In this document: positions 48,583 to 58,194 of the stretch, piece by piece
How positions within the stretch are numbered: the stretch's first letter is position 1
Layout of the letters: every line of letters begins with the position of its first letter
Origin: Oscillospiraceae bacterium
GTDB taxonomy: Bacteria; Bacillota; Clostridia; Oscillospirales; Ruminococcaceae
NCBI GenBank assembly: GCA_009776305.1
Contig: WRLY01000001.1
Span: 62,001 to 126,000, forward strand
Direction: 5' to 3'
Length of the DNA: 64,000 nucleotides
The notes under the pieces: generated by a model
Told to the model about the DNA's origin: nothing
What the model saw: the letters and a program-made list of their open reading frames with translations, nothing else
Databases searched by the model: none
Made by a program: the position numbers and the translations under genes

Positions 48583-48984
48583 TTAATCCCCCCACCTGCC
48601 CCTAATATCAATCCCGTTCGCCTTAAGACAGCTTGTCACCGCCTGACGGCTCACGCCGAATTTTGCCGCTATTTTGTAAGTGGTCTGCCCGCTCTTATAC
48701 ATTTCCGCCACTTCCTCGGCGTTCAGTTTCTTCTGCGCCGTACTTTTGGATACTTTGGTTCCGCGCTTTTTTAAAGCCACGCTGACCGTATTCCTGTGGC
48801 AGCCCAACTGCTCGGCGAGTTCGGCGGTAGTTTTGCCCTCCTCGTAGCCGATAACAAGCAAGTCAATCTCGTCTTCATTCAAATGCTTTTGCTGGTGTAT
48901 AATTTTTTTGACTTCCATATCGCCAAATCTATTGACTTTCCGCGCCGGAGGTGATAAACTATTTACAGGGGAAATTGTCTGCAC
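48583..48984 (-). CDS. tandem helix-turn-helix (resolvase-tail-like) regulator
   Basis: EEGKTTAELAEQLGCHRNTVSVALKKRG and KSGQTTYKIAAKFGVSRQAVTSCLKANG. Confidence 0.7.
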   Translation of the reverse strand: MQTISPVNSLSPPARKVNRFGDMEVKKIIHQQKHLNEDEIDLLVIGYEEGKTTAELAEQLGCHRNTVSVALKKRGTKVSKSTAQKKLNAEEVAEMYKSGQTTYKIAAKFGVSRQAVTSCLKANGIDIRGRWGD

Positions 48985-49068
48985 GCTCCCTGTTGATATG
49001 GTTTGCTTAAACCTTATTATAGCATCGCATTTGTTGTCATCGAGTGTCGATAGTGCGAGTCGAGTGCC

Positions 49069-49250
49069 TCGACACGCACTATTTTAGCAAACCTAAAGAT
49101 TGCGGAAATTTTGGTGTCGATGGTTCGTATTTAGAACAGTATCCTCGAGCCGAGAACCTCGGCACGCAATATTTCAGCAAATCTAAAGGTTGTGGAAATT
49201 GCGGTGTCGATAGTTCATGTTTAGAACGATATCCTCAAGGATTCTGTACA
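49069..49250. repeat. two diverged copies of a ~84-bp repeat unit
   Basis: GTCGAGTGCCTCGACACGCACTATTTTAGCAAACCTAAAGATTGCGGAAATT... and GCCGAGAACCTCGGCACGCAATATTTCAGCAAATCTAAAGGTTGTGGAAATT... Confidence 0.85.
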
Positions 49251-49409
49251 AAATACAAACCGCTTTTGACCCCGTCAGTCAAACAAGTTTCAAGGTTAAG
49301 TTCGCTTGCGGGCTAACGGAACTGCCAGCGGTGGCTCGCCGCTTGAGCCGAAAATGCTATTTAATTTTTAAAATGTTTTGGCGCATACGCGCCAACTACA
49401 GTAAAAACG

Positions 49410-49434
49410 TTTCAACCGCCTTTGGCGGTTGAAA
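49410..49434 (+). promoter_or_regulatory. perfect 11-bp hairpin upstream of flavodoxin/ferredoxin gene
   Basis: TTTCAACCGCC-TTT-GGCGGTTGAAA. Confidence 0.75.
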
Positions 49435-49466
49435 TCATATTATAAATATAAAACAGAGGAAAACAC

Positions 49467-50264
49467 ATGGAAAAACTATTAGCGCTGTACTTTTCAGGCA
49501 CGGGCAACACCGCTTGGGCGGTTGAGCGGCTCTGCTCACGGCTTTCGGCGGCGGGAATTGACTGCAAAATTTACAGTATAGAAGATTTTCAGCAAAAACA
49601 AGCTACGGATTTTAATCCCGACACGGTTTTAATTGGCTATCCCATTTACGGTAGCGATATGCCGAGAATTATGAAAGAATTTATTGTGGCGAATATCAGA
49701 ATTTTCGGGAACAGGGATTTAATAACCCTCGTCACGCAACACTCCTTTTCGGGTGATGGCGGGCGCTTGGCGGCAAGGCTGATTAAACGCAAAAAGGCGC
49801 AATTGAAACACATAGCGGGAATTCATGTAAATCTACCCACCAACCTTTCCGATTCGACGAGGTTTATAGAGCTCAAAAACGGTGAATTAAACGCCGCTAA
49901 AATAAAAAAAGCCGAGTTAAAAATTAAAAATTCTGCCAATATGATTTTGAGCGGTAAAAAAGTAAAGGACGGCGCAGGATTGAGCGCCTGGTTTTTAGGC
50001 TTTTTCACTCAAAGATTTTATTTCAGGTTTATTGAAAAACTGTTGCGAAAAAAGCTCAAAATCAACAGCAGTCTTTGTTCTTATTGCAGTAAATGCGCCG
50101 ATTGCTGTCCTATGAAAAACATAAAAATCACCGGCAAAGACATAGATACATATAACAATTGCACTCTTTGCTACAGATGCGTGAATCTCTGCCCCCAAAA
50201 GGCGATAAGTCTTATATCCGCAAACAAGCCGTCGGAGCAGTATATGGGGATTGACAGCGCATGA
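49467..50264 (+). CDS. flavodoxin-ferredoxin fusion (EFR1 family)
   Basis: LYFSGTGNTAWAV; CSYCSKCADCCPMKNI...CTLCYRCVNLCPQKAI. Confidence 0.88.
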   Translation: MEKLLALYFSGTGNTAWAVERLCSRLSAAGIDCKIYSIEDFQQKQATDFNPDTVLIGYPIYGSDMPRIMKEFIVANIRIFGNRDLITLVTQHSFSGDGGRLAARLIKRKKAQLKHIAGIHVNLPTNLSDSTRFIELKNGELNAAKIKKAELKIKNSANMILSGKKVKDGAGLSAWFLGFFTQRFYFRFIEKLLRKKLKINSSLCSYCSKCADCCPMKNIKITGKDIDTYNNCTLCYRCVNLCPQKAISLISANKPSEQYMGIDSA

Positions 50265-50381
50265 AAAATGGGGGATACCGAGAGGTTGAATGAGTTGGCG
50301 AGAGCTCTTTTATTTATCCCTATAATGACCTTTACATAAACAAATTTTAACTCTATTAATATAATAACACTTTGCCCTTAA

Positions 50382-51515
50382 TTAATACATAAACAACCTA
50401 CACATCAACATACCGTTATACAATTTCCTGTTCTTTTTTGCTTTATCCCCGAAATAACCCTCAAACTCTTCGTCCGATGTTATTACAAAAAGCTTATTTT
50501 CGCCAAGCGGCAGTAATCTTTCGCCCATTTGGCGATAAATCCGCTCGACATCGCTTTTTTCAAGCATACGCTCGGCATAAGGCGGGTTGGTTATAATTTT
50601 TGCGGAAATTTCAGGGTAGAGAAAATCCTTTATTTCTCGCTTTTGCGCGCTTATATATTTTTCCACCCCCGCTTTTTCGGCGTTTTCAAGCGTAAGCTTG
50701 ACGCAATCTGAGTCAATGTCATAGCCTAAAGCTCTAAATTCCGAGTCCTTAATCATATTGGCGCGGAGTTCCTCGCGCTGTTTTTCCCAGATTTCTTTGG
50801 GAATAAATTCCCACCTTTCAGCCGCGAATTTTCTGTTCAAGCAGGGCGGGATATTAAGCGCCTTAAACGCCGCCTCAATCAAAAGTGTTCCGCTCCCGCA
50901 AAAAGGGTCAATTATTATTTCGCTTTCTCCCGTTGGCAGTTTCTGTCTGACCTTGGCAATGTCTATAATTCCCGCCGCCAAGGTTTCCTTAATGGGCGCA
51001 ACGCCCGACTTTTCACGGTAACCACGCTTATGCAGACCCTCTCCCGATGAATCAAGAAAAACAGTCATTTCGTCTTTCAAAAGAAAGAACCGCACAGGAT
51101 AAAGCGCTCCCGTTTCCGGGAGCGTATTTGTTTTATAATGTTTGCACATAGCTTCGGCAAGGGCTTTTTTCACAGTTCTTTGCAGGGCGGGAATACTGGA
51201 CAGCTTTGAATTCACCGATTGCCCCTTAACGACGGGGAATTTCGCGTCCTTGCCTAAATAATCTCCGAGCGGAATTGTTTTTATATTGTCAAAAACGTCG
51301 TCAAAGCTTTCGGCTTTAAAACGCGCCAAAACCACTCCGATTCTCTCAGCGACAGAGCAACTTATATTAGCGCGGGCAAGAACCTCCGCATCCCCCTCAA
51401 AGCAAACCCTACCGTCGGCCACCTGAATGTTTTCACCGCCCGCCCGCCTAAGTTCAAACGCCAACGTCTTCTCCAACCCAAAATGACAGGGCGCGCTCAT
51501 TTGTAATTTTATCAT
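50382..51515 (-). CDS. THUMP-domain RNA methyltransferase (RlmL-like)
   Basis: IIIDPFCGSGTLLIEAA, IITNPPYAERM. Confidence 0.9.
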   Translation of the reverse strand: MIKLQMSAPCHFGLEKTLAFELRRAGGENIQVADGRVCFEGDAEVLARANISCSVAERIGVVLARFKAESFDDVFDNIKTIPLGDYLGKDAKFPVVKGQSVNSKLSSIPALQRTVKKALAEAMCKHYKTNTLPETGALYPVRFFLLKDEMTVFLDSSGEGLHKRGYREKSGVAPIKETLAAGIIDIAKVRQKLPTGESEIIIDPFCGSGTLLIEAAFKALNIPPCLNRKFAAERWEFIPKEIWEKQREELRANMIKDSEFRALGYDIDSDCVKLTLENAEKAGVEKYISAQKREIKDFLYPEISAKIITNPPYAERMLEKSDVERIYRQMGERLLPLGENKLFVITSDEEFEGYFGDKAKKNRKLYNGMLMCRLFMY

Positions 51516-51544
51516 AAAATTTTCCTGTTCTTTGTCGGGTAATG

Positions 51545-53965
51545 TTAATCATATCGCGGTCTTGCCGAATCGCCGTGGGTCGCCCAGTATGTGCCGTCAT
51601 GCGCCGAGGTGCAGGCGTTAGGCAAATTTGAGGCGCGGTAATATCCTATTTCGGTACTGGGGCAATTTGGAGTAGCCAACAGTCCCGTCTCCCTGCAATA
51701 ACGCCGCTCCAGCACCGTGGGTTCAGGCGTGAAAGATTTAGGGATTGAAGTATCGCTGACATAAGCCAAAACGTCGCCGCAGACTCTTGCGGGAGAACGC
51801 CAACCATCAGCGCCGGCACTCCTCAGCGCTCTGCTGTGGTCAAACCCGAATCTGTAGGAAGCCACATATTCGGGGGTTAAAGCAGCAAATACAATGTTCT
51901 GCATATCGTTGGAGGTACCGGTTTTGCCCACTACCTCTATATTCGGCACCTGCGCGTAGCGTCCCGTGCCTGACGGGTCGTCAACAACCTTTTTCAGCAT
52001 ACGATTTACAACCCACGAGCTATCCTTTTCAATAGCCTGTGTTCCGGTAAGATTCTGCTCTAATATTATTCTGCCGTTATGGTCAACTACTTTTTCATAA
52101 AGATAAGGCTCATAATAAACCCCGCCGTTCCCGAAAATCGCAAACGCCGCCGTAAGCTCATGCAGTCTTGCCCCTTCGGTAAGCGCACCCAAAGCTAAAG
52201 GCGACCAGTCCCTGTCCGAAGGGACAAGGGTAGTGAAACCGAGCTTATCCTCCATCATGGTGTAAGCGGTGTTTATCCCGATTCTTTGAAGGGTTCTAAC
52301 CGCTATGGTGTTGGTAGACTGCTGAATTGCATACCATGTGGGATAATAATTCATCGTGCCGCCCGGTCTTTCGTTGTAGTTAGCGGGCCATAAAACGTCT
52401 TTCGACGGGTCGTTCTCGTCGGGAGTATAACCGGCGGCGTCCCTTTGCATTGTGGAATAGGTTATTATGTTCATATCAATGGCAGGGGCGTAGACCGAAA
52501 TCGGCTTGATTGTAGAACCTATTGACCTTACCGCCTGCGTAGCCCTGTTAAAGACGTCGTCTCCCTCTTTCTCGCCGAAACCACCCACAAGTGCCAATAT
52601 CCTGCCGTTGTAATCCATTATTACAAATGCGCCCTGAATCAGGTCGGCTCTCTGTGCGTTTTGGTCATAAAAACTCAAAGCAGTATATGGGTCAAGGAAT
52701 TTTTCCTCTAATTTTGCCTGCATCGCTACGTCAACATTAAGGTCAATGGTAAACCCGCCGCTTCTTATAATATCAAGGGCACGCTCATAGGAAACCCCGC
52801 GTTGCTCGGCAAGGTGGGTAGCCACCTGCCAAATCGCCGCGTCTACGTACCAGTTTTGGGTTACTTCGTAATCGCCGTTCCACTTGTAAGGTATGTCGGT
52901 ACGCAATTCGTCCCACGGCGTATCTTCATAATAAAGATTGGCATCATCCTGGTCTTCATCAAGCAAACCGGCATATTCGTTATATCGCTCGTCCACATAG
53001 CCGAAATAATCCCCCGCTATAGGGCGGCGAAAATGGATTTGCTCAGCTAAAGCCGCATCGTATTCGTCGGAGGTGATAAAGCCGTAATAGTACATTTGTT
53101 GTAATGCGACCTCCTGACGGTCTCTTGCCAGTTCGGGGTTGTTATAAGGATTGTAAAAATGGGGCGAGGGCAACACAGCCGCCATAAGAGCCGCTTCGGC
53201 AATTGTGAGTTCTCCGACATCCTTATCAAAATAATACCATGCCGCCGAACCCACGCCGCTTGAATTACCACCGAAACTTACCCTATTTAAATAGCTCTCC
53301 AAAATATCTATTTTGGTGTATTTATGTTCAAGACCGATTGCACGGAAAATCTCGCGAAGTTTGCGCCCCACGCTTACTCTATCATCACCCGTAACATTCT
53401 TTACAAGCTGTTGCGTAATCGTAGAGCCGCCTCTGACATCGCCGCCCATCAAGGCATGAACCATTACGCCGGTGGTAGCGTACCAGTCTACCCCCTCATG
53501 CTCGAAGAAACGGTTGTCTTCATTCGCCACAACCGCATCAACCAAATGTTGCGGAATATCATCAATATCCACCCAAAAGCGCATTACGTCGCCGTGTAAG
53601 CGTTTTACCTCAACCCACTCCCCCTCGTTCGGGTCATAAGCCCTAATCGCGCTCGTAAGACTGAGTTCCGCCTCTTTTAAGTCAATGTCAAAAGAGTTTT
53701 CGGCAAACTGCATTACGTATACCGTCAGCGCAACCGCCACGATACACACTGTTATAACCGCTATAAGAAAAATCGAGAGGAAAGTCGTCCCCACTACCGC
53801 CAGCGCACTCTTGGTTTTTTGCGGTGCGGTAAGCTTACCACTCGCTTTGCTTTGCGCTTGCGGCGGCTTACCGTTTTTCGCCTGCGGTTTGCCTCCTGAG
53901 GGCGTAACAGGGGCAGACTTTGGGTTATTTAAATCTACGTATGTTATGTTTTTATCGTTTTTCAT
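51545..53965 (-). CDS. class A penicillin-binding protein (PBP1A-like)
   Basis: EDNRFFEHEGVDW, GGSTITQQLVKN, STIKP, VVGKTGTSND. Confidence 0.93.
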   Translation of the reverse strand: MKNDKNITYVDLNNPKSAPVTPSGGKPQAKNGKPPQAQSKASGKLTAPQKTKSALAVVGTTFLSIFLIAVITVCIVAVALTVYVMQFAENSFDIDLKEAELSLTSAIRAYDPNEGEWVEVKRLHGDVMRFWVDIDDIPQHLVDAVVANEDNRFFEHEGVDWYATTGVMVHALMGGDVRGGSTITQQLVKNVTGDDRVSVGRKLREIFRAIGLEHKYTKIDILESYLNRVSFGGNSSGVGSAAWYYFDKDVGELTIAEAALMAAVLPSPHFYNPYNNPELARDRQEVALQQMYYYGFITSDEYDAALAEQIHFRRPIAGDYFGYVDERYNEYAGLLDEDQDDANLYYEDTPWDELRTDIPYKWNGDYEVTQNWYVDAAIWQVATHLAEQRGVSYERALDIIRSGGFTIDLNVDVAMQAKLEEKFLDPYTALSFYDQNAQRADLIQGAFVIMDYNGRILALVGGFGEKEGDDVFNRATQAVRSIGSTIKPISVYAPAIDMNIITYSTMQRDAAGYTPDENDPSKDVLWPANYNERPGGTMNYYPTWYAIQQSTNTIAVRTLQRIGINTAYTMMEDKLGFTTLVPSDRDWSPLALGALTEGARLHELTAAFAIFGNGGVYYEPYLYEKVVDHNGRIILEQNLTGTQAIEKDSSWVVNRMLKKVVDDPSGTGRYAQVPNIEVVGKTGTSNDMQNIVFAALTPEYVASYRFGFDHSRALRSAGADGWRSPARVCGDVLAYVSDTSIPKSFTPEPTVLERRYCRETGLLATPNCPSTEIGYYRASNLPNACTSAHDGTYWATHGDSARPRYD

Positions 53966-54104
53966 TAAAATCACCTTAAAGAAATATGTGGTTGAATTAT
54001 CACAATATATAGTATAGCATAAAAGGATTTTAATTTCAAGAGGGCGGGACAAGTTCCGCCCTTTTTTATGTTGGTCTGCGGTGTTGTTTGCTTGTAGGAA
54101 ATGC

Positions 54105-54905
54105 TTAATAGCTACGTTTCTCGGCAATCAAAGTATAAGAAAGCGGAAAGCCTATGCCCTCATATACTTTGGTTTCGAGCATGATGTCATAATCATATTC
54201 TTCAAAATTTGCAATACTAAATCCATTTTTGATTAAAGCGTTAATAATGTCTGACATTTTGTGCCTATAACTCGTAAATGTTTTGGATTCTTTTAATGTT
54301 GACATATACTCCATGCCGCTGTTACTAACCCACGGTGTTCTGTTAAAATAGGAATGTGCCACCCGATTCAAGTTATCGGGTTGGTATTCGGGCTCGCCCG
54401 GCAATGCCAACATGTTGACAATTGGATGAAAGTCATTGATCAGTAACATACCGCCGTCTTTCAGACATTTTGACACTTTTTCAAATAACAGCGATAAATC
54501 CTCAAACCAAATGATACCGCCGATTGTGAAAAAAATGAAGTCGAATTGATTGTAGTAGTTTTCAGGGATTTTCAAAATATCACACGCATGAAATGAGCAA
54601 TTAGTAATATCTGCTTTTTCTGCGGTTTCAATTGCGTATTCTATCATATTTTCAGCAATATCAAACCCAACGCCATGCGTTGCGCCGCCATCCATTAGCG
54701 AAAGTAGCTCTCTGCCATCGTTACAACAAAATTGAGCCACTGTTTTGCCCTTAAAGTCTATGCTTTCAAGAATTTTCTTTAAGTCGGAGTCAAAGAAGGC
54801 GAATTTTTCTTTTTTGAGATGCAAATCATTGTGATTGCTCCACCCTGTACGGCGGTGGTCAAACGCTTCTTCCCACGCCGCCTTGTTGCTTTTAATATAA
54901 TCCAC
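54105..54905 (-). CDS. class I SAM-dependent methyltransferase
   Basis: VAQFCCNDGRELLSLMDGGATHGVGFDIAENMIEYA. Confidence 0.88.
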   Translation of the reverse strand: MDYIKSNKAAWEEAFDHRRTGWSNHNDLHLKKEKFAFFDSDLKKILESIDFKGKTVAQFCCNDGRELLSLMDGGATHGVGFDIAENMIEYAIETAEKADITNCSFHACDILKIPENYYNQFDFIFFTIGGIIWFEDLSLLFEKVSKCLKDGGMLLINDFHPIVNMLALPGEPEYQPDNLNRVAHSYFNRTPWVSNSGMEYMSTLKESKTFTSYRHKMSDIINALIKNGFSIANFEEYDYDIMLETKVYEGIGFPLSYTLIAEKRSY

Positions 54906-54984
54906 CGCCTATACCTCCTAATATAAACACTCCGCCTTACCGAGTGCGTAAACCCATTATACCATACTAAAACAGGTCAGTCAA

Positions 54985-55140
54985 ACGAAAAATAAATGCG
55001 AACCCCGACACTCAACTCTCAACGAACTTATAGTCGTGTGAGAATATTGCGTGTCGAGGCTCTCGACCGGGGTCTGATGTTCTAAATGCGAACCACCAAC
55101 GTCAATATCTTTACTTCCTGTAGTGAAGCTGTGATATTGC
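54985..55140 (-). repeat. dispersed repeat copy ending in an outward sigma-A-like promoter
   Basis: Minus strand GGTTCGCATTTAGAAC...GTCGAGAGCCTCGACACGCAATATT; next to it TTGACT-17-TATAAT facing the methyltransferase. Confidence 0.75.
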
Positions 55141-55158
55141 CCACAGTGGCTCACCGCC

Positions 55159-55246
55159 GGAAAGGGAGGGATTCGAACCCTCGGTGGGGTATTAGCCCAC
55201 ACACGATTTCCAATCGTGCGCCTTAGACCAGCTCAGCCACCTTTCC
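55159..55246 (-). tRNA. tRNA-Ser(GGA)
   Basis: GGAAAGG..CCTTTCC acceptor, long variable arm, anticodon loop TTGGAAA. Confidence 0.94.
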
Positions 55247-55323
55247 GCATGAGTAAAAATTCCTCAAACAGACTTTTAAATTATATCATATAATACGCCT
55301 CTTGTCAAATAAAAAATTTACGG

Positions 55324-55352
55324 TTGACAAACGCTTTTTTTTTTAGTATAAT
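55324..55352 (+). promoter_or_regulatory. consensus promoter for tRNA-Leu
   Basis: TTGACA-17-TATAAT. Confidence 0.9.
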
Positions 55353-55373
55353 TATTTAGTAAAATATATTTTT

Positions 55374-55457
55374 GCCGCTGTGGTGGAATCGGCAGACACA
55401 AGGGACTTAAAATCCCTCGGTAGCAATACCGTAACGGTTCAAGTCCGTTCAGCGGCA
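55374..55457 (+). tRNA. tRNA-Leu(TAA)
   Basis: GCCGCTG..CAGCGGC acceptor, long variable arm, anticodon loop CTTAAAA. Confidence 0.94.
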
Positions 55458-55610
55458 GCCGATGAGCCCGTCAGGAACAATTTCCTGCGCGGGCATATCT
55501 TTGCTTTTTTGTTTATATATGGTATAATATATTGAAGAATATGCGCTTAATACCGTCATATTCCACTAACTTATCCGCGAATCTTAACGCCCGCTGTTTC
55601 AGGAGGGAAA

Positions 55611-56636
55611 ATGAGTACAGACAAAAACGTTTTTTCGGATGATGATGCCCACATTACCGAACTTGTTAAAGCCAAAGAAGCCCTGAAACTGCAAAGAGCT
55701 GTTTTGAAAACTATGGCGGAGCTTGTGGAATTTCGCGATGGTGTTACCGGGGGACATATAGAAAGAACCCGGGGATACTTAGGCGTGTTGCTCGGCGCGC
55801 TGATGAAAAAAGGCATCTACGCCGACGAGGTTGATACATGGGATATTTGGCTTGTTTTGAATTCCGCCCAGCTTCATGATATAGGCAAAATTGCCATAAA
55901 AGACAGCATTTTACGAAACGCCGAAAAGCTTTCCGAAGAAGAGTTTGAAGAAGTCAAATCGCACGCTACTTTCGGCGAAAGCATTATTGAAAAAATTGAG
56001 AAAGGCTCAGACGAGCAGGAATTTTTACATTACGCTAAAATTTTAGCCGCCACCCATCATGAAAAATGGGACGGAAGCGGATACCCCCGAGGGCTGAAAG
56101 GGTATGAAATCCCACTCCTCGGGCGGCTTATGGCTATAGCCGACGTATATGACGCGCTGATTTCCGTAAGACCTTATAAAAAAGCCTTTAGCCATTATAA
56201 AGCAGTGGAGATTATCAGGGAGGGTAGCGGCATACAGTTTGAACCTGCTTTGGTCGATGTGTTTCTTGAGGTTTCCGATGATTTTGATAAAATCGCCAAG
56301 GACTATGAGTTATCGCAAGGAGAGATTGACATGAAAATTGATAAAATCCAAACCGGTGAAAAAACGGTGCTTAAAATCGGTGGAAGATTAGATTCTTTCA
56401 CCGCCTCGGAATTTCAAAAAACCTTGATAAACGGCTTTGACGATGCAAGGCATGTTGAGCTTGATTGCGACGAGCTTATATATATATCGTCGGCAGGCGT
56501 TCGCGCCATGCTCTCAGCTGAACAGAGAGCCGAAGAAGCAGGCGGCTCGTTCAGTTTGGTTAATGTCTGCGATGAAATTATGGAAGTCTTTGATATGACG
56601 GGATTCAGCGATATATTAAATATAACCCGGCGTTGA
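55611..56636 (+). CDS. HD-GYP-like phosphodiesterase domain fused to C-terminal STAS domain
   Basis: LHDIGKIAIKDSIL...THHEKWDGSGYPRGLKG...DVYDAL; then GRLDSFTASEFQK...LIYISSAGVRAML STAS motif. Confidence 0.85.
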   Translation: MSTDKNVFSDDDAHITELVKAKEALKLQRAVLKTMAELVEFRDGVTGGHIERTRGYLGVLLGALMKKGIYADEVDTWDIWLVLNSAQLHDIGKIAIKDSILRNAEKLSEEEFEEVKSHATFGESIIEKIEKGSDEQEFLHYAKILAATHHEKWDGSGYPRGLKGYEIPLLGRLMAIADVYDALISVRPYKKAFSHYKAVEIIREGSGIQFEPALVDVFLEVSDDFDKIAKDYELSQGEIDMKIDKIQTGEKTVLKIGGRLDSFTASEFQKTLINGFDDARHVELDCDELIYISSAGVRAMLSAEQRAEEAGGSFSLVNVCDEIMEVFDMTGFSDILNITRR

Positions 56637-56724
56637 CGTTCCTGCGCCATATTGAAACAATCCTCACTACGCAACTCGGTTGCTTTATCAAAAAATAATA
56701 AAAAATAATAAGGAGCATAATTTT

Positions 56725-58137
56725 ATGAGCGGTGCGTTAATCGTAGGAATTATAATTATTATAAGCGTGTTGTCGTGCAAGCTGACAAGCAAGGTCGGCT
56801 TGCCTGTTCTTGTGGGTTTTATTGCGCTCGGTGTGTTAATGGGTACAAGATTTTCTTTTGAGCAAGTGGAGCATGCAGAGGCTTTATGTAATTTGTCACT
56901 GATGTTTATTCTTTTCACCGGCGGATTCCAGACGGATTTTAAGAAAGCAAAGCCGGTACTGGGTGTTTCGGTGTTACTGCCTACTTTAGGTACGGTTCTC
57001 ACAGCGGGGGCGGGGGCGGCTTTCGCTTATTTTATTTTGAAATTTGAGCTTTATCAGGCAATGTTACTCGGCGCGGTAATTTCATGTACCGACGCCGCAT
57101 CGGTTTTTTCCATACTAAGCTCTAAGAACATCACTTTTAAAAATAACCTCGGCTCGATTTTGGAAATGGAGAGCGGTTTCAACGACCCGATTGCCTATAT
57201 GCTGACGGTGGTTTTCATCGGGCTGGCTCAAGGGGCGTCACAAAATGTTCCTGTTCTTCTGCTTATGCAGGTCTTAATAGGTGCGGCTGTAGGATTTGTG
57301 GTCGCAATGCTTGGACGGCGAATGATGAACAAGCTTAATTTAGACATTGACGGGCTTTACGCTGTTTTACTCTGCGGGGTGGCACTGCTTACTTACGGAT
57401 TTGCGGGACTATTCGGAGGTAACGGGTTCTTAGCAGTGTATATATGCGGTATGCTTCTCGGTAACGGGAAATTGGTTTATAAAAAGCTCTTATCGCGGTT
57501 GTTCAACTCAGTTTCAATGATTATGGAGATTATGCTGTTTATTGTGCTGGGCTTGCTTTTCATTCCGGGAACATTCAGGGTCGTGGCGGGAATAGGCGTT
57601 TTGTTCGCGCTGTTTTTATTCTTTATAGCGCGACCGCTTGTAATGTTTTTGCTTATGAAACCGTTCGGCTACCGTATTAAGGAAATCGCTATGGTATCAT
57701 GGTCGGGCTTTCGCGGCGCGTCTTCAATCGTGTTCGCCACCTATCTGCTTTCGGCGGGACTGCCTTATGCCGAAATTGTTTTCAGCGTTGTGTTTTTCGT
57801 TTGCTTGCTGTCGGTTATATGTCAAGGGGCATTCTTAGCCCCGCTTGCCAAGCGTTGGGATTTGGTTGACAATGAGGAAAAAATACTGAAACCGATTGCG
57901 GACTACGTTAAAGAAACCGACGGCGAGATGCTTGATTATAACGTGCCGTTTGGGTCGATTGTTTGCGGCAAGAGCGTGCAGGAGCTTCGGTTGCCGAAAG
58001 GTTTGTATATCGTTATGATTAAACGGGAGGGCAGATATATAGTACCCTCTGATTCTACTGTAATCATGCAGGACGATTCTCTGACGCTTGCAAGTGACGA
58101 CAGAGAAAAGCTTTTGCAACTGAGTAATTTCATATAA
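56725..58137 (+). CDS. NhaP2/CvrA-like cation:proton antiporter with TrkA-C domain
   Basis: CTDAASVFSIL, LEMESGFNDPIAYMLT, C-terminal VCGKSVQELRLPKG; SD AAGGAG, ATG 56725. Confidence 0.88.
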   Translation: MSGALIVGIIIIISVLSCKLTSKVGLPVLVGFIALGVLMGTRFSFEQVEHAEALCNLSLMFILFTGGFQTDFKKAKPVLGVSVLLPTLGTVLTAGAGAAFAYFILKFELYQAMLLGAVISCTDAASVFSILSSKNITFKNNLGSILEMESGFNDPIAYMLTVVFIGLAQGASQNVPVLLLMQVLIGAAVGFVVAMLGRRMMNKLNLDIDGLYAVLLCGVALLTYGFAGLFGGNGFLAVYICGMLLGNGKLVYKKLLSRLFNSVSMIMEIMLFIVLGLLFIPGTFRVVAGIGVLFALFLFFIARPLVMFLLMKPFGYRIKEIAMVSWSGFRGASSIVFATYLLSAGLPYAEIVFSVVFFVCLLSVICQGAFLAPLAKRWDLVDNEEKILKPIADYVKETDGEMLDYNVPFGSIVCGKSVQELRLPKGLYIVMIKREGRYIVPSDSTVIMQDDSLTLASDDREKLLQLSNFI

Positions 58138-58166
58138 GAACCTGTTCAATTTCCCAAACAGGTTCT
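58138..58166 (+). terminator. hairpin downstream of antiporter gene
   Basis: AGAACCTGTT...AACAGGTTCT. Confidence 0.6.
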
Positions 58167-58194
58167 GAGAAAATAAAATTGAGAGGTAAATTAT

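Noticed and set aside
49044-49316. 90-aa plus-strand ORF with internal repeat
   Set aside because: Its repeat is explained by the dispersed DNA repeat; no good SD and no independent coding support
54981-55202. 73-aa minus-strand ORF (MWANTPPRVRIPPFP...)
   Set aside because: It begins inside tRNA-Ser and then translates the dispersed repeat; not a gene
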